Assembly (NCBI RefSeq): GCF_001562115.1
Contig: NZ_CP013926.1
Span: 3,038,001-3,102,000, forward strand
DNA: 64,000 bases
Reading direction: 5' to 3'
Source: Alteromonas stellipolaris
GTDB lineage: Bacteria > Pseudomonadota > Gammaproteobacteria > Enterobacterales > Alteromonadaceae
In this document: positions 47,401-56,679 of the stretch, piece by piece
How the letters are laid out: each line of letters starts with the position of its first letter
Numbering within the stretch: position 1 is the first letter of the stretch
Made by a program: the position numbers and the translations under genes
Notes under the pieces: generated by a model
Seen by the model: the letters and a program-made list of their open reading frames with translations, nothing else
What the model was told of the DNA's origin: nothing
Database searches by the model: none

Positions 47401-48535
47401 AGTCGTCAGCATCATTATCTGCAACACCGCGAATTAACATGCTCGAGTTATTAGTGTTGTAGCTACTATAAGCGGTAAGTTCTATATAAGCTTCCGAAAT
47501 TTCAGCGCCTTGAGGGATGTTTACATTTTGAAATCGAACACCGATATAACTGTTATAGCTGCTTGAGAAAGTAAGCTCTGAGCCTGTATTCTCATACCCG
47601 TTGTTGTTTTCTTCTATGTTGTCGTTAGAACGGCTAACCTGGTAAACACTTTCACCACTGATACAACCTGTAGCGGTTGCATCATCATAAGACACCACCA
47701 ATTGAGGTGATCCGGTTTGCCCAGCGTCAAATGCCCGGGCTTCACGGCTGCTGGCAGCATCTGAACTTGTGCCTTCTATAAGAATATTGAGGTCGTCCCC
47801 CCCACACCACTGTGGCAAATCTACAATTTCTTGAATAACCGATGAGATATCGGGCGTGGCAATGATCTCATCAGCAGATGGAAAGTCATTATTACTTATC
47901 CATTCAACTTCTGACGCGGTTTTCGTTCTTGAAGAAAGGTTATTATATGCCGTCGAAAATTCCGTACTAGTGGCTGACGCTTCACCGCTTATGGTGAGTG
48001 TGGTGCCTGCTATATTAAATTTTTCTGATGTAAAACGAAGGTGCGCACTCACTATCGTGGCCCCCTGAGGAATATTCATCTCAGTAAAACGCATTCCTGA
48101 TGTAACTACATTTGTGCCTGAACTCAATACTAGGTCATTAGCCGTAGTATTTACCGTACCATTAATCTCTGATGCATCGTGGCTACTTGCCCCTGTTGAG
48201 GTGATGAGTTCCGGTTGAATGGCATCATCAATTCCGCTTACTGGGAAAAGTATAGGGCCACCATAATCTGAGAAGCGCATAAGGCCTGCATCTATATTAG
48301 TGGCTGAGGTTAACGCCTCTTTAAGGGCATTTTGTACTCTTAGAATACGGGATTGGCCGGTACCATCTTTGCCCGTCATACTGCCGGAGGTGTCCATGAT
48401 AAAAAGCACATTTGGATTATAAGTTGCCGACTCTGACGCCGTGCCTAAGTAGATATCCAAATCATCACCGACAGCGGAAAAGCCAATGCAAGAAAACATC
48501 ACTACCGAGACAAAAAAACTACTTACGCGTTTCAT
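44453..48535 (-). CDS. pilY1: PilY1-type tip adhesin with split von Willebrand A domain
   Basis: A 1360-residue secreted pilus-tip protein. A signal peptide (residues 1-23) precedes a vWA domain with MIDAS DTSGS at 48-52, resumed near 475 and at HIVLLSDGEANNN (583-595). Between lie two related beta-rich modules (about 130-290 and 310-470), each with an IPQGA motif (155, 340) and PDIS..V..IVD. The C-terminal part is a PilY1 beta-propeller with the calcium loop DRDNDGFAD at 1060-1068; extra Asp loops are DNDGDGDTTD and DLNNNGELDSSD. P. aeruginosa PilY1 is about 1160 residues. It should form the tip with the minor pilins and act in adhesion or surface sensing. Confidence 0.92.
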   Translation of the reverse strand: MKRVSSFFVSVVMFSCIGFSAVGDDLDIYLGTASESATYNPNVLFIMDTSGSMTGKDGTGQSRILRVQNALKEALTSATNIDAGLMRFSDYGGPILFPVSGIDDAIQPELITSTGASSHDASEINGTVNTTANDLVLSSGTNVVTSGMRFTEMNIPQGATIVSAHLRFTSEKFNIAGTTLTISGEASATSTEFSTAYNNLSSRTKTASEVEWISNNDFPSADEIIATPDISSVIQEIVDLPQWCGGDDLNILIEGTSSDAASSREARAFDAGQTGSPQLVVSYDDATATGCISGESVYQVSRSNDNIEENNNGYENTGSELTFSSSYNSYIGVRFQNVNIPQGAEISEAYIELTAYSSYNTNNSSMLIRGVADNDADDFSSGNRYLLRNIGKTSGVTWNMGSFSSGNDYASPDISGVVKEIVDRSGWQSGNAMAFVFSDFTGYRGAYTYSGSQSSAAKLVVKFNGSASPGQTSTVREHLVSKVDELTASGYTPIVDTLYEAVNYYGGRDVDYGLTRGNYNVSNTVRKNTRVSHRSAYLGADAVQPNGCSDDNLSDSDCINEYIPSGATYISPVSDLQCQTNNHIVLLSDGEANNNHSVSLIESLLGESCTGSGGEKCGLNLVKNVSDSDTSVIGRRVITHTIGFAANSTANNFLNQLAVQSGGGFYQADDSTELLEAFNTILRSVKDVNSTFVSPGVAVNQLNRLTHNDELYFALFKPSEGAIWPGNLKRYRLDGENILDQNSLVAVDGDTGFFKDTSHSYWSTLADGSDVREGGTASKMTSNRNLYVFDGAGNIVQSSNELHEDNSDITTALLGVDDELDAEELREVLLKWARGLDVKDNDGDGDTTDYRLQMGDPIHSQPVVVNYGSTDSAILVATNQGMLHSFDAETGEENFGIMPKALLPNLHHFYEDISTFNHVYGLDGEMVLRTVGTSTYLYLGMRRGGRNYYVFDVTQKTSPTVKFVIEGGSTGLEKLGQTWSRPTITKVRYGTQEKNVMIIGGGYDDSQDDKSVRSADAVGNAVYMFDADTGSLLWHASNADADLNLVDMNYSIPGRISVIDRDNDGFADHMYVGDMGGQLFRLDIYNGESGSNFVKGARLADFAGDTAETNRRFYYGPDVSEVALGEELYYAVAMGSGWRASPLDVTVEDNFYMLKDEGVFNRDASGHFTFMSTVYESDLYNATEHLLTSSDEGEQGVAASSFANKAGWYIELTTDGEKVLASPLIIDYKIFFTTYVPAVSSTSLCAPPSGNSRAYLVNLFNANAVSDLNNNGELDSSDRSVELQQTGIAPETKILIEDITSPVVCLGTECASTVISVDNDGNEEACGSAFECLAQNIYGKFERIQRGSWHSETEREDTSR

Positions 48536-48549
48536 AATTATTACTCTTT

Positions 48550-49113
48550 TTATTGTGATGCAGGGCCAAACACTGATGCCGCTAGAGAGTTCGCAACCAC
48601 CGTAGATTTACTACCTACTTTGCCGCAGCCTCTAATAATAAACACGTGGCAATTTACGTTGCTACCACCAATCACGTTGCTTGAGCCACGACACGCTTGC
48701 TCTCTTATAAACGCAGTACGAGACCAACTCTTGGTACTTGCCATTGTTTGATAAGTACCATTTGTTGTGTGTTCATTGCCCCATGAGAGACCACCTTCGG
48801 TCATGTACCTATCAGTCCATTCATTTTCATCGAAGCAGCTCATTGCTTCTGTTTCTGGATCGTAGGGATCAAGCTGGCGTGCCGCAGAAAGAGGATCTAC
48901 TTTAGTGTCATCTTGTAATAGCGATTCATCCTCTGACTCAAAAAACACTCCCGCAATAGCCGCTTCTGCCGCGTCGAACGCTAGCCCAGTCTGTTGCATC
49001 GACATTGCCATTTTAGATTGGGACAAACTGCTGGTTACCGCGCTTACGCCTAAAATAGTAAGGGAGAGCAGCACTAACAATGCAAACACCATTACTAATC
49101 CACGCTGTTTCAT
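48550..49113 (-). CDS. pilX: Type IV pilus assembly protein PilX
   Basis: A 187-residue minor pilin with leader MKQRG/LVMVFALLVLLSLTILGVSAV, no Glu at +5, and the PilX-type stretch MQQTGLAFDAAEAAIAGVFFE after the helix. Cysteines in the C-terminal half probably form disulfides. It overlaps pilW by four bases (ATGA) and lies 14 bases before pilY1, the standard minor-pilin order. Confidence 0.9.
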   Translation of the reverse strand: MKQRGLVMVFALLVLLSLTILGVSAVTSSLSQSKMAMSMQQTGLAFDAAEAAIAGVFFESEDESLLQDDTKVDPLSAARQLDPYDPETEAMSCFDENEWTDRYMTEGGLSWGNEHTTNGTYQTMASTKSWSRTAFIREQACRGSSNVIGGSNVNCHVFIIRGCGKVGSKSTVVANSLAASVFGPASQ

Positions 49114-49955
49114 TGAATGCTCCTAACAAAGTTTTTCATATTTCGAAGTGACACGGTTTTAGTAAAGACCTGATAATAATGGGTCGAGTCTAGCGTGACT
49201 TGATTCTCGTTTAGTAAGGCAAATGTAGGGGCTGAGGTTTGCTGTACTTGGTTTTGATAGCTTTTAAGTAAGATAGCCCAGCGCAACGCAACCACCTGTT
49301 GATTCTGTGCTCGTAGCGCTGCCAACCTATCTGCCGTCACATAGGTTATCGCTTGCCCGTTGGAATTCTCAGCAACATCACTAACGCCATATTGAAGCTG
49401 GAAGTTACTGACATTGTCTAGCAAGGTCACAGTATTCGGTGAAACCGATTGTGTTTTAAGGCCCCGTAATACTCGACCGTCGTAGCCTGTACATCTAAAT
49501 TCATTGCCGCTAACGTAGTATCGGTTTACCACATGAAACTCATCATCGGCAGCGTAGCCATGTTTACTGCCCGTACAATCTGCAAGTGCAAGTAAACTCA
49601 CCACTAACTCATCACTTGCGCCACTCGATGCTTGCGTGCTCCCGAGCGTGGCATTTGAGGCAAAGTCTCCGGCCAAACCAATCGGCCTATTTTCAATAAA
49701 TCCAGCCTCCGCCACCGTATCAACTGAATCATCGATAGAAGCAACAATAGTGTCGTAGCGACCAATTTCGTAAAATTCACTACTGAGCCGGCTAGTTATA
49801 TAACGTCCAGATTCCTGAACCTGTGACACCGCTTGATTAAGCTTATTCGTTACACTGCTACTCACTAATACCTGAATTATAGCGCCAGATATAACCAACC
49901 CTAACGCCAATGAAATCATTAATTCTACAAGAGAAAAACCCTGTGCACGCTTCAC
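49110..49955 (-). CDS. pilW: Type IV pilus assembly protein PilW
   Basis: A 281-residue minor pilin: KRAQG/FSLVELMISLALGLVIS (Glu at +5), then QVQESGRYITSRLSSEFYEIGRYD, typical of PilW. The C-terminus TKTVSLRNMKNF also matches. The start is GTG 49955, which overlaps the pilV stop (GTGA). It belongs to the tip-priming complex with PilV, PilX and PilY1. Confidence 0.92.
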   Translation of the reverse strand: MKRAQGFSLVELMISLALGLVISGAIIQVLVSSSVTNKLNQAVSQVQESGRYITSRLSSEFYEIGRYDTIVASIDDSVDTVAEAGFIENRPIGLAGDFASNATLGSTQASSGASDELVVSLLALADCTGSKHGYAADDEFHVVNRYYVSGNEFRCTGYDGRVLRGLKTQSVSPNTVTLLDNVSNFQLQYGVSDVAENSNGQAITYVTADRLAALRAQNQQVVALRWAILLKSYQNQVQQTSAPTFALLNENQVTLDSTHYYQVFTKTVSLRNMKNFVRSIQ

Positions 49956-50584
49956 AAGGTTAAATCCTTTATTACGCAGGCATTACTGTCTGATTCATTT
50001 GGATTGCAACGCGTATTCAAGGTATAAGATTGATTACCTGCTGATGATACTGGCCACGCTAGAATAACTTGCAATCGTGAGCCCGCACTGCAACTGTAAA
50101 CATCCGCGGCGTTATTATCTGCACAGGTTAACGATAATGTAGTTTGAGGGTTAGTTTGCACTGCTGCGCATGAAAGTGCCCAGCCATCGTATTTCGCCAT
50201 ATCCTGCTCGTTGCAGGTGGCCGTTTCGCAATTGGGCACCCCAGTAGGGCGACTCAAACAAAAACATTTGTATGGGTGAGTAGCACCTGAACAACTAAGC
50301 CCGTTAAAATTGTAGTTGCTTGCATTAAAATATTGGTTGTTGACCACAATGCCATCCCCTACCGTTGCCACGCGCGCAGCAGCACGCAAACGTTCAGCTA
50401 CCTGAGCTGCAACAAATTCGCTTTGCGTACGGCTAATCGCATCTTTGTTGGCAAACGAACCGGTGAATTGAAGTGCGGCCACACCGAGTAAACCAATAGC
50501 AAGAATGAACATAGTGACAAGGACCTCTATAAGGCCAACGCCTTGTTGGTTACCTAATCCACTAGTGTTTATCGTTTGATTCAT
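49952..50584 (-). CDS. pilV: Type IV pilus modification/minor pilin PilV
   Basis: A 210-residue minor pilin with QQG/VGLIEVLVTMFILAIGLLGVAALQ (Glu at +5) and the PilV stretch SRTQSEFVAAQVAERLRA. Nine cysteines in the globular part suggest several disulfides. ATG 50584 follows CAGGGACT and is preferred over an ATG eight codons upstream. First gene of pilVWXY1E; no fimT/fimU gene precedes it here, though two GspH-like genes are in the facing cluster. Confidence 0.9.
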   Translation of the reverse strand: MNQTINTSGLGNQQGVGLIEVLVTMFILAIGLLGVAALQFTGSFANKDAISRTQSEFVAAQVAERLRAAARVATVGDGIVVNNQYFNASNYNFNGLSCSGATHPYKCFCLSRPTGVPNCETATCNEQDMAKYDGWALSCAAVQTNPQTTLSLTCADNNAADVYSCSAGSRLQVILAWPVSSAGNQSYTLNTRCNPNESDSNACVIKDLTL

Positions 50585-50637
50585 AGTCCCTGCATTGCAC
50601 GGTGGCATTCACGCTAAAATTTAGACACAACCTTATG

Positions 50638-50656
50638 TTTAGCATTCTATGCTAAA
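50638..50656. promoter_or_regulatory. Perfect inverted repeat upstream of pilV (candidate operator)
   Basis: TTTAGCAT, TCT, ATGCTAAA forms a perfect 8-bp inverted repeat with a 3-base spacer, 54 bases before the pilV start. Its place in the promoter or leader of the pilVWXY1E operon suggests an operator or leader hairpin. Confidence 0.35.
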
Positions 50657-50723
50657 AATTTCTTGCCCAAGGTATTAGCAACCATAAAACGTATAAGATT
50701 GTATTACCATTAGACGATAGCGT

Positions 50724-50754
50724 AAAAAAAAGCACCGCATATCAATGCAGTGCT
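50724..50754 (-). terminator. Terminator after ispH
   Basis: On the minus strand AGCACTGCAT, TGAT, ATGCGGTGCT pairs with one mismatch and is followed by eight Ts. It lies 36 bases after the ispH stop and ends the murJ-to-ispH run. Confidence 0.8.
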
Positions 50755-50789
50755 TTCAAATGCAACCCAATTTTTATACCTAAACGGCG

Positions 50790-51734
50790 TTAGCTTACTT
50801 GTTTAACTCTAAGCTCTTTGGGAACCGCGAATTCAACATTTTCTTCTCGGCCTGCACGTTCAGAGGCAGATACCGCACCCCATGCTTTAAGCCTATCAAC
50901 CACGCCTTGCACTAGCACCTCAGGTGCTGAAGCTCCGGCAGTCACACCTATGTGTTCAACGCCTTCAAGCCAGCTTTCCTGAATGCAATTCGCATCGGCA
51001 ATTAAGTGCGCTTTTGCACCAATCTTTTCGGCTAGCTCACGTAAGCGATTTGAATTTGAGCTATTTTGCGCACCCACTACCAATAATACTTGGCAGTCTT
51101 GAGACAAATCCCGCACGGCGTCTTGACGATTTTGTGTGGCATAGCAAATATCGTCTTTACGAGGCCCTTGAATATCAGGGAAACGTTCACGTAATGCATC
51201 AATGACATCTGCGGTGTCATCAACTGACAACGTCGTTTGGCTACAGTAATAGAGGTTTTTGGCGTCCTTCACTTCAAGGGTCGCCACATCAGCCTCAGAC
51301 TCAACAAGGTAAATCCCACCCTCATTGTTACTGTACTGCCCCATCGTACCCTCTACTTCAGGGTGCCCTGCATGGCCAATCAAAATACACTCAGTGCCTG
51401 TTTTACTCGCACGGGTCACTTCCATATGCACTTTAGTCACCAACGGACAAGTAGCGTCAAATACCTTTAAGCCTCGATTTTCAGCTTCTTTTCTTACTGC
51501 TTGAGAAACCCCATGGGCAGAAAAGATAACAATGCAGTTATCGGGCACTTCATGCAATTCATCTACAAAAATAGCGCCACGCTCACGTAGCCCATCTACC
51601 ACAAATTTATTGTGAACGACTTCATGGCGAACATAGATAGGCGGCTCAAATATTTCGAGCGCTCTTTCTACAATAGTGATGGCTCTGTCTACACCGGCAC
51701 AAAAGCCACGAGGGTTAGCGAGATGAATTTGCAT
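50790..51734 (-). CDS. ispH: 4-hydroxy-3-methylbut-2-enyl diphosphate reductase
   Basis: A 314-residue iron-sulfur enzyme performing the last step of the MEP pathway, giving IPP and DMAPP. The three cluster cysteines are in [12 protein letters not shown] (Cys12), [11 protein letters not shown] (near 96) and [11 protein letters not shown] (near 197). Length is the family norm. It ends the ileS-lspA-fkpB-ispH run, two bases after fkpB, as in E. coli, and works with dxs and ispA of this window. Confidence 0.97.
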   Translation of the reverse strand: MQIHLANPRGFCAGVDRAITIVERALEIFEPPIYVRHEVVHNKFVVDGLRERGAIFVDELHEVPDNCIVIFSAHGVSQAVRKEAENRGLKVFDATCPLVTKVHMEVTRASKTGTECILIGHAGHPEVEGTMGQYSNNEGGIYLVESEADVATLEVKDAKNLYYCSQTTLSVDDTADVIDALRERFPDIQGPRKDDICYATQNRQDAVRDLSQDCQVLLVVGAQNSSNSNRLRELAEKIGAKAHLIADANCIQESWLEGVEHIGVTAGASAPEVLVQGVVDRLKAWGAVSASERAGREENVEFAVPKELRVKQVS

Positions 51735-51736
51735 AA

Positions 51737-52204
51737 TTACTGGTCACCTTCTGGAGTAGGTGCGGCTTTCACATCAACTATTTCAACATCGAAAATAACC
51801 GTTTGCCCAGCTAATGGGTGGTTAAAATCAACCGTGATAGAGTCGCCCGCTACACTTCTGATAATACCGGGTATTTCTGAGCCATCTGGCTGAGAAAATG
51901 CAAGAATAGCACCTTCTTGAATTTCTAAATCAGCACCAAATCGGCTTCTATCCATGTAATGGATATTATTTGGGTTAGGCTCACCAAAGGCATCGTTCGC
52001 AGCTAGCGTAAATGATTTCTTTTCACCTTTTTGAAGCCCTAATAAGCAAGCTTCAAAGTTGGGGGTAAGACTACCGTCACCCATTACCATTTTCGCAGGC
52101 TTATTGTTTACACGGGTGCTGTCAGCGGCTGAGCCATCTTCAAGTTTTAAATCAAAGTGAAGTATAACTTCGCTGTCAGAACCAATAATAAGGTTGTCGG
52201 TCAT
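51737..52204 (-). CDS. fkpB: FKBP-type peptidyl-prolyl isomerase FkpB
   Basis: A 155-residue prolyl isomerase of the SlpA/FkpB type: [52 protein letters not shown] and [19 protein letters not shown]. It lacks the His-rich tail seen in the SlyD-like paralogue. Placement between lspA and ispH matches E. coli. E. coli SlpA is slightly shorter (149). Confidence 0.95.
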   Translation of the reverse strand: MTDNLIIGSDSEVILHFDLKLEDGSAADSTRVNNKPAKMVMGDGSLTPNFEACLLGLQKGEKKSFTLAANDAFGEPNPNNIHYMDRSRFGADLEIQEGAILAFSQPDGSEIPGIIRSVAGDSITVDFNHPLAGQTVIFDVEIVDVKAAPTPEGDQ

Positions 52205-52215
52205 TGTGGCTCCGG

Positions 52216-52761
52216 TTACTGCTTTGACGTATTGGCTGAATCGGCGCTTTTATGCTTCTCACCGTTCTTGAACATATCAATAATTAAAAGGGCTGCACCA
52301 ATAAATATAGCGCTATCGGCAATATTGAAGGCAGGCCAGTGCATGTTGTTTACGTGAAAATCGAGAAAATCGATAACGTACCCATGCACTAAACGATCGT
52401 ACACATTACCTAGCGCGCCACCTAATATAAAAGAAAAGGCGACAGGCAACAGGGTTTGGTTTTTAGGCGATTGTTTCAACCACCATAAAATAACCACACT
52501 GACAACAGTCGCGATGGCAGTAAAAAACCATCGCTGCCAGCCACCGGCACTATCAAGAAAGCTAAACGCTGCGCCATAATTATGTACGTACGTTAAATTG
52601 AAAAACGGTAATACCTCTATTGATTGATAAAGTGACATACCGCCTAACACTGCGTACTTACTAACTTGGTCGAGCACGAAAGCAATTAGGGTTATCCAAA
52701 GAAACCGTAAACCGGTTTCACTGAATAGCTTAGGCTTGGTATCCGCCGAAGTATTAAGCAT
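52216..52761 (-). CDS. lspA: Lipoprotein signal peptidase
   Basis: A 181-residue aspartic membrane protease that cleaves prolipoprotein signals after lipid attachment. Four hydrophobic segments are present; catalytic aspartates lie in [14 protein letters not shown] and FNIADSAIF, and NYGAAFSFL is the family loop. ATG 52761 (MLNTSADTK) overlaps the end of ileS by eight bases; longer in-frame starts at 52785 and 52788 (TTG) lie further inside ileS. Confidence 0.95.
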   Translation of the reverse strand: MLNTSADTKPKLFSETGLRFLWITLIAFVLDQVSKYAVLGGMSLYQSIEVLPFFNLTYVHNYGAAFSFLDSAGGWQRWFFTAIATVVSVVILWWLKQSPKNQTLLPVAFSFILGGALGNVYDRLVHGYVIDFLDFHVNNMHWPAFNIADSAIFIGAALLIIDMFKNGEKHKSADSANTSKQ

Positions 52762-55573
52762 ACTGACGCGTTTCCCCTTCGCCATCAATGTTAGTTACAC
52801 AACGGCCACATAGCTCTTCATGCCCTTCGTGGGTACCAACATCTTCGCGATGGTGCCAACAACGAACACATTTGTCGCCGCTTGCTTTGTTTACGCTTAA
52901 CCATAGGCCTTCAACATCGGTAGCAGCAGCATTGTCTGGTGCGCTGTCTACTTTTGTCAGGTTCACTGCTGATGTAATCAATACAAAGCGCAATTCATCT
53001 TCAAGTGAGGCCAAGGTGTTAAACAAAGACTCTGTAGCATACAGGTCAATCTTCGCTTCTAACGAGCCGCCTAGCTGACCATCTTTACGAGCTTGCTCCA
53101 TGGCTTGGTTAGCTGCGTCTTTCACGCTTAATACCTGATGCCAAAGTTCATCGTTAAATACGTCGCTTTGGGTGAAGCTGTTAAAGCCTTCGTACCAGGT
53201 TTCGGTAAACACAAATTCACTACGCTCGCCCGGTAAAGCTTCCCAAATCTCTTGCGCTGTAAAGCTTGTGATTGGTGCCATCCAGCGAACTAACGCTTCC
53301 ATAATATGGTAAAGCGCAGTTTGGCAAGAACGACGTGCATTGCCGTCTGATTTCGCCGTGTACTGTCTGTCTTTAATCACGTCTAGGTAGAAAGAACCCA
53401 ACTCGATTGAGCAGAAGTGCATTAGCTTTTGCGTTACTACTAGCAAGTCATACTTTTCAAACGCTTCAACAAGTTCTTCCTGTAGTGCTTTAGCACGGGC
53501 TACAATCCAGCGATCCAGTGCCACCATCTCTTCTTCTGGCAAAGCATCTTCTGGCACAAAGCCATTAAGGTTTGCCAATAAGAAACGTGAAGTATTACGT
53601 AGGCGGCGATATGCATCAGCAGCACGTTTTAGAATTTCATCAGATACCGCAATTTCACCGCGGTAATCGGTAGAAGCAACCCATAGACGAAGAATGTCTG
53701 CGCCTAGTTTGTTCGTTACTTCTTGCGGCGCAACAACGTTACCAACCGACTTCGACATCTTTCTGCCGTGGGCATCAACGGTAAAGCCGTGGGTTAATAC
53801 TTCTTTGTAAGGCGCATGGCCATGCATAGCAGTAGATGTCATAAGTGATGACATAAACCAACCACGGTGTTGGTCTGACCCTTCAAGGTACAAATCGGCG
53901 CTAGCTGGAATGTCTTCACGTTGATCAACCACAAAGTAATGCGTTACACCTGAGTCGAACCATACGTCTAGGGTATCGGTCACTTTATCGTAGTTATCGG
54001 CTTCGCTACCTAGTAGTGCAGCATCGTCGATATCCCACCAAGCTTGAATGCCTTTGGTTTCAACTTCAGCGGCCACTTTTTCCATAAGTGCAACCGACTC
54101 AGGATGAAGTTCACCGGTAAGCTTGTGCACGTATAATGGAATTGGCACACCCCATGTACGTTGGCGAGAAATACACCAATCTGGGCGACCTTCTACCATT
54201 TTCTGGATGCGGTTTTCGCCCCACTCTGGGATCCACTTGGTTTGCTTAATTTGTTCGATTGACTCAGCACGTAGGCCCTTTTTGTCCATGCTGATGAACC
54301 ACTGCGGCGTAGCACGAAAAATAATAGGCGTTTTATGGCGCCAGCAATGGGGGTAGCTGTGCTCGTATTTCACGTTAAGCACTAGGTTACCGTGCTCTTT
54401 TACCGTTTCAACAATGGTATCGTTGGCTTTAAATACGAACTGGCCAGCAAACAAAGGGGTGTTTTCTAAATACACACCGTTATTACCAACTGGGTTGTAC
54501 ACTTCAATGTCGTATTGTTTACCTACATTGAAATCGTCAACACCGTGAGCAGGCGCGGTATGAACACAACCAGTGCCTGATTCAGTGGTAACGTGCTCGC
54601 CTAAAATAAGCGGTACTTTTAAATCTAAGAACGGATGATTAACCAATAATCGCTCTAGGCTTGAACCTACACAGGTCGCCACTTCACGATATTCTTCAAT
54701 ACCGTAGCGCGTCATGCAGCTTTCAAGTAAGTCTTGTGCTACTACTAACCATTCGCTGGTCGACGTAATTTCAACAATCGCGTAGGTTAATTCTGGGTGC
54801 AAGCTGATGGCGCGGTTTGCAGGCAATGTCCACGGTGTGGTTGTCCAGATAACAACACCGGTTTTATGCGCAGTTAAATCTTCACTACTTACACCAAACG
54901 CAGCCGCGATAGCGTCTACATCAGCAACAGGGAATTTCACATCGATAGCAGGTGAAATTTTGTCTTGGTATTCTACTTCTGCTTCTGCCAACGCAGAACC
55001 ACAGTCAGTACACCAGTGAACAGGCTTGAAGCCTTTTTCTAAATGGCCTGATTTAACCACTTTACCCAGTGCGCGAATAATGTCTGCTTCTGAGCGAAAA
55101 TCCATGGTTTTATAAGGATTATCCCACGTACCAAACACGCCAAGGCGTTTGAAGTCAGCCATTTGGCCGTCAATTTGACGTTGTGCGTATTCACGGCACT
55201 TTTGGCGAAACTCAGCAGCCGTCACTTTTTTGCCAGGCTTACCAACTTTCTTTTCTACCATTAATTCGATAGGCAAACCGTGACAGTCCCAACCCGGCAC
55301 ATAAGGCGAGTCGAAATCTGACAAGGTTTTAGACTTAACAATAATGTCTTTCAGAATTTTATTTACTGCGTGACCAATATGAATATCGCCGTTTGCGTAC
55401 GGAGGGCCATCATGAAGAATGAAAGGCTTCTTACCTTTCTTCGCTTCTCTAATCTTTGTGTATACCCCTTTTTCTTGCCAGTCTTTAAGCATTTTAGGCT
55501 CACGCTGAGCAAGGTTACCGCGCATTGGAAAGGCGGTTTCAGGTAGGTTTAATGTGGCTTTATAATCACTCAT
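52754..55573 (-). CDS. ileS: Isoleucyl-tRNA synthetase
   Basis: A 939-residue class I synthetase. HIGH motif in [13 protein letters not shown] (about residues 56-68), the large CP1 editing domain with [12 protein letters not shown] and D in its hydrolytic site, the KMSKSVGN loop near residue 603, and a C-terminal zinc finger ([10 protein letters not shown]...CGRC). Length matches E. coli (938). It overlaps lspA at its end. A hairpin lies in the 109-base gap after ribF. Confidence 0.97.
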   Translation of the reverse strand: MSDYKATLNLPETAFPMRGNLAQREPKMLKDWQEKGVYTKIREAKKGKKPFILHDGPPYANGDIHIGHAVNKILKDIIVKSKTLSDFDSPYVPGWDCHGLPIELMVEKKVGKPGKKVTAAEFRQKCREYAQRQIDGQMADFKRLGVFGTWDNPYKTMDFRSEADIIRALGKVVKSGHLEKGFKPVHWCTDCGSALAEAEVEYQDKISPAIDVKFPVADVDAIAAAFGVSSEDLTAHKTGVVIWTTTPWTLPANRAISLHPELTYAIVEITSTSEWLVVAQDLLESCMTRYGIEEYREVATCVGSSLERLLVNHPFLDLKVPLILGEHVTTESGTGCVHTAPAHGVDDFNVGKQYDIEVYNPVGNNGVYLENTPLFAGQFVFKANDTIVETVKEHGNLVLNVKYEHSYPHCWRHKTPIIFRATPQWFISMDKKGLRAESIEQIKQTKWIPEWGENRIQKMVEGRPDWCISRQRTWGVPIPLYVHKLTGELHPESVALMEKVAAEVETKGIQAWWDIDDAALLGSEADNYDKVTDTLDVWFDSGVTHYFVVDQREDIPASADLYLEGSDQHRGWFMSSLMTSTAMHGHAPYKEVLTHGFTVDAHGRKMSKSVGNVVAPQEVTNKLGADILRLWVASTDYRGEIAVSDEILKRAADAYRRLRNTSRFLLANLNGFVPEDALPEEEMVALDRWIVARAKALQEELVEAFEKYDLLVVTQKLMHFCSIELGSFYLDVIKDRQYTAKSDGNARRSCQTALYHIMEALVRWMAPITSFTAQEIWEALPGERSEFVFTETWYEGFNSFTQSDVFNDELWHQVLSVKDAANQAMEQARKDGQLGGSLEAKIDLYATESLFNTLASLEDELRFVLITSAVNLTKVDSAPDNAAATDVEGLWLSVNKASGDKCVRCWHHREDVGTHEGHEELCGRCVTNIDGEGETRQYA

Positions 55574-55607
55574 ATAATTGTATTATCCGGTTACCTTTAA
55601 TAATACC

Positions 55608-55627
55608 CAACGCCTCGTTAGGCGTTG
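55608..55627 (-). other. Hairpin in the ribF-ileS gap
   Basis: CAACGCCT, CGTT (AACG), AGGCGTTG is a perfect 8-bp stem with a 4-base loop, 35 bases before the ileS start. There is no adjacent T-run, so it looks like a leader hairpin rather than a terminator. Confidence 0.45.
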
Positions 55628-55682
55628 TATAGGCTTGCATTGGTCGACGCTATGATAAGCGTGGTGACTTTATCACGTTTCA

Positions 55683-56603
55683 CTATTCTAATAACAGGCG
55701 CGCCTTAGCGGCATCGGCCTGAATTTGTGCTTTTAGTATCTCAAACGAGTCAAATTTCTGTTCATCTCGTATTTTTGCAACAGGAAACACGGTCATTGGT
55801 TTCCCATACAGGTCGGCTGACATATCGAAGATATGCACTTCTAATTGGTTTCGCACACCATTTAACGTGGGACGAGTGCCTATGTTTGCCACACCATTGA
55901 ATTTCTTTCCATCTACGGCAACGTGTACTGCAAATACACCGTGAATAGGCGCCCTGCAACGTTTCAGCATGACATTCGCGGTAGGAAACCCTATGGTCCG
56001 CCCTTTCTTTTCACCATGAACCACGCGGCCATATACAGCAAACGGCCTACCTAACATTTCTTCGGCAAGCGCAAAATCAGAGTCAGCGAGGGCTTCGCGT
56101 ACTGCAGTAGAGCTAATGCGATGTGCATGCATCATAAAGCTTTGTGTGCTAACCACTTCAAAGCCGTACTTTTGCCCAGCGGCTTGCAGCATGGCAAAGT
56201 CGCCCTGACGACCTTGTCCAAAGCGAAAGTCATCGCCTACCACAAGAAATTTAACGCCTAACTTATCCACCAGCAAATCATGCACGAAGGTATCGGCACT
56301 TTGACTAGCAAAGGCTCTGTTGAAACGCACTGCCAATAAACGATTGACGCCCTGCTGTTTCAGCAATTCGTACTTTTCACGCAATGGACTAATTCGAGCT
56401 GGCGCAGTGTCAGGCGTAAATACTTCCTCAGGTTGAGGTTCGAACACCATCACTGTAGCCGGCAACCCAAGTGCTTTGGCTTTTTGAAGCACATTACCCA
56501 GTACTGCCTGATGGCCCAAGTGCACACCATCAAATTTCCCGATGGTAAGTACACACCCACTGTGCTGCGGTTTTACGTTGTTAAGCCCGCGGATAAATTC
56601 CAC
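55683..56603 (-). CDS. ribF: Bifunctional riboflavin kinase / FAD synthetase
   Basis: A 306-residue enzyme making FMN and then FAD from riboflavin. N-terminal FMN adenylyltransferase: LTIGKFDGVHLGHQAV, VVGDDFRFGQGRQGD and ISSTAVREAL; C-terminal kinase: GRTIGFPTANV, GVFAVHV, GVANIGTRPTLNG and EVHIFD. Length is normal (E. coli 313). It uses riboflavin from the rib genes at 8658-12450. It lies between murJ and ileS, as in many gammaproteobacteria. Confidence 0.96.
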   Translation of the reverse strand: MEFIRGLNNVKPQHSGCVLTIGKFDGVHLGHQAVLGNVLQKAKALGLPATVMVFEPQPEEVFTPDTAPARISPLREKYELLKQQGVNRLLAVRFNRAFASQSADTFVHDLLVDKLGVKFLVVGDDFRFGQGRQGDFAMLQAAGQKYGFEVVSTQSFMMHAHRISSTAVREALADSDFALAEEMLGRPFAVYGRVVHGEKKGRTIGFPTANVMLKRCRAPIHGVFAVHVAVDGKKFNGVANIGTRPTLNGVRNQLEVHIFDMSADLYGKPMTVFPVAKIRDEQKFDSFEILKAQIQADAAKARLLLE

Positions 56604-56679
56604 AATTAGCCACTGCCTTTAGTTACTACTGAAAATTCAAAGCTCGCGATTATAAACGACCCAGCACGGAATACCAATA

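Noticed and set aside
50640..50700. Sigma-54 promoter of pilV
   Set aside because: A TGGGCA...TTAGCA pair is present, but the GG-to-GC spacing is too long for the sigma-54 consensus.
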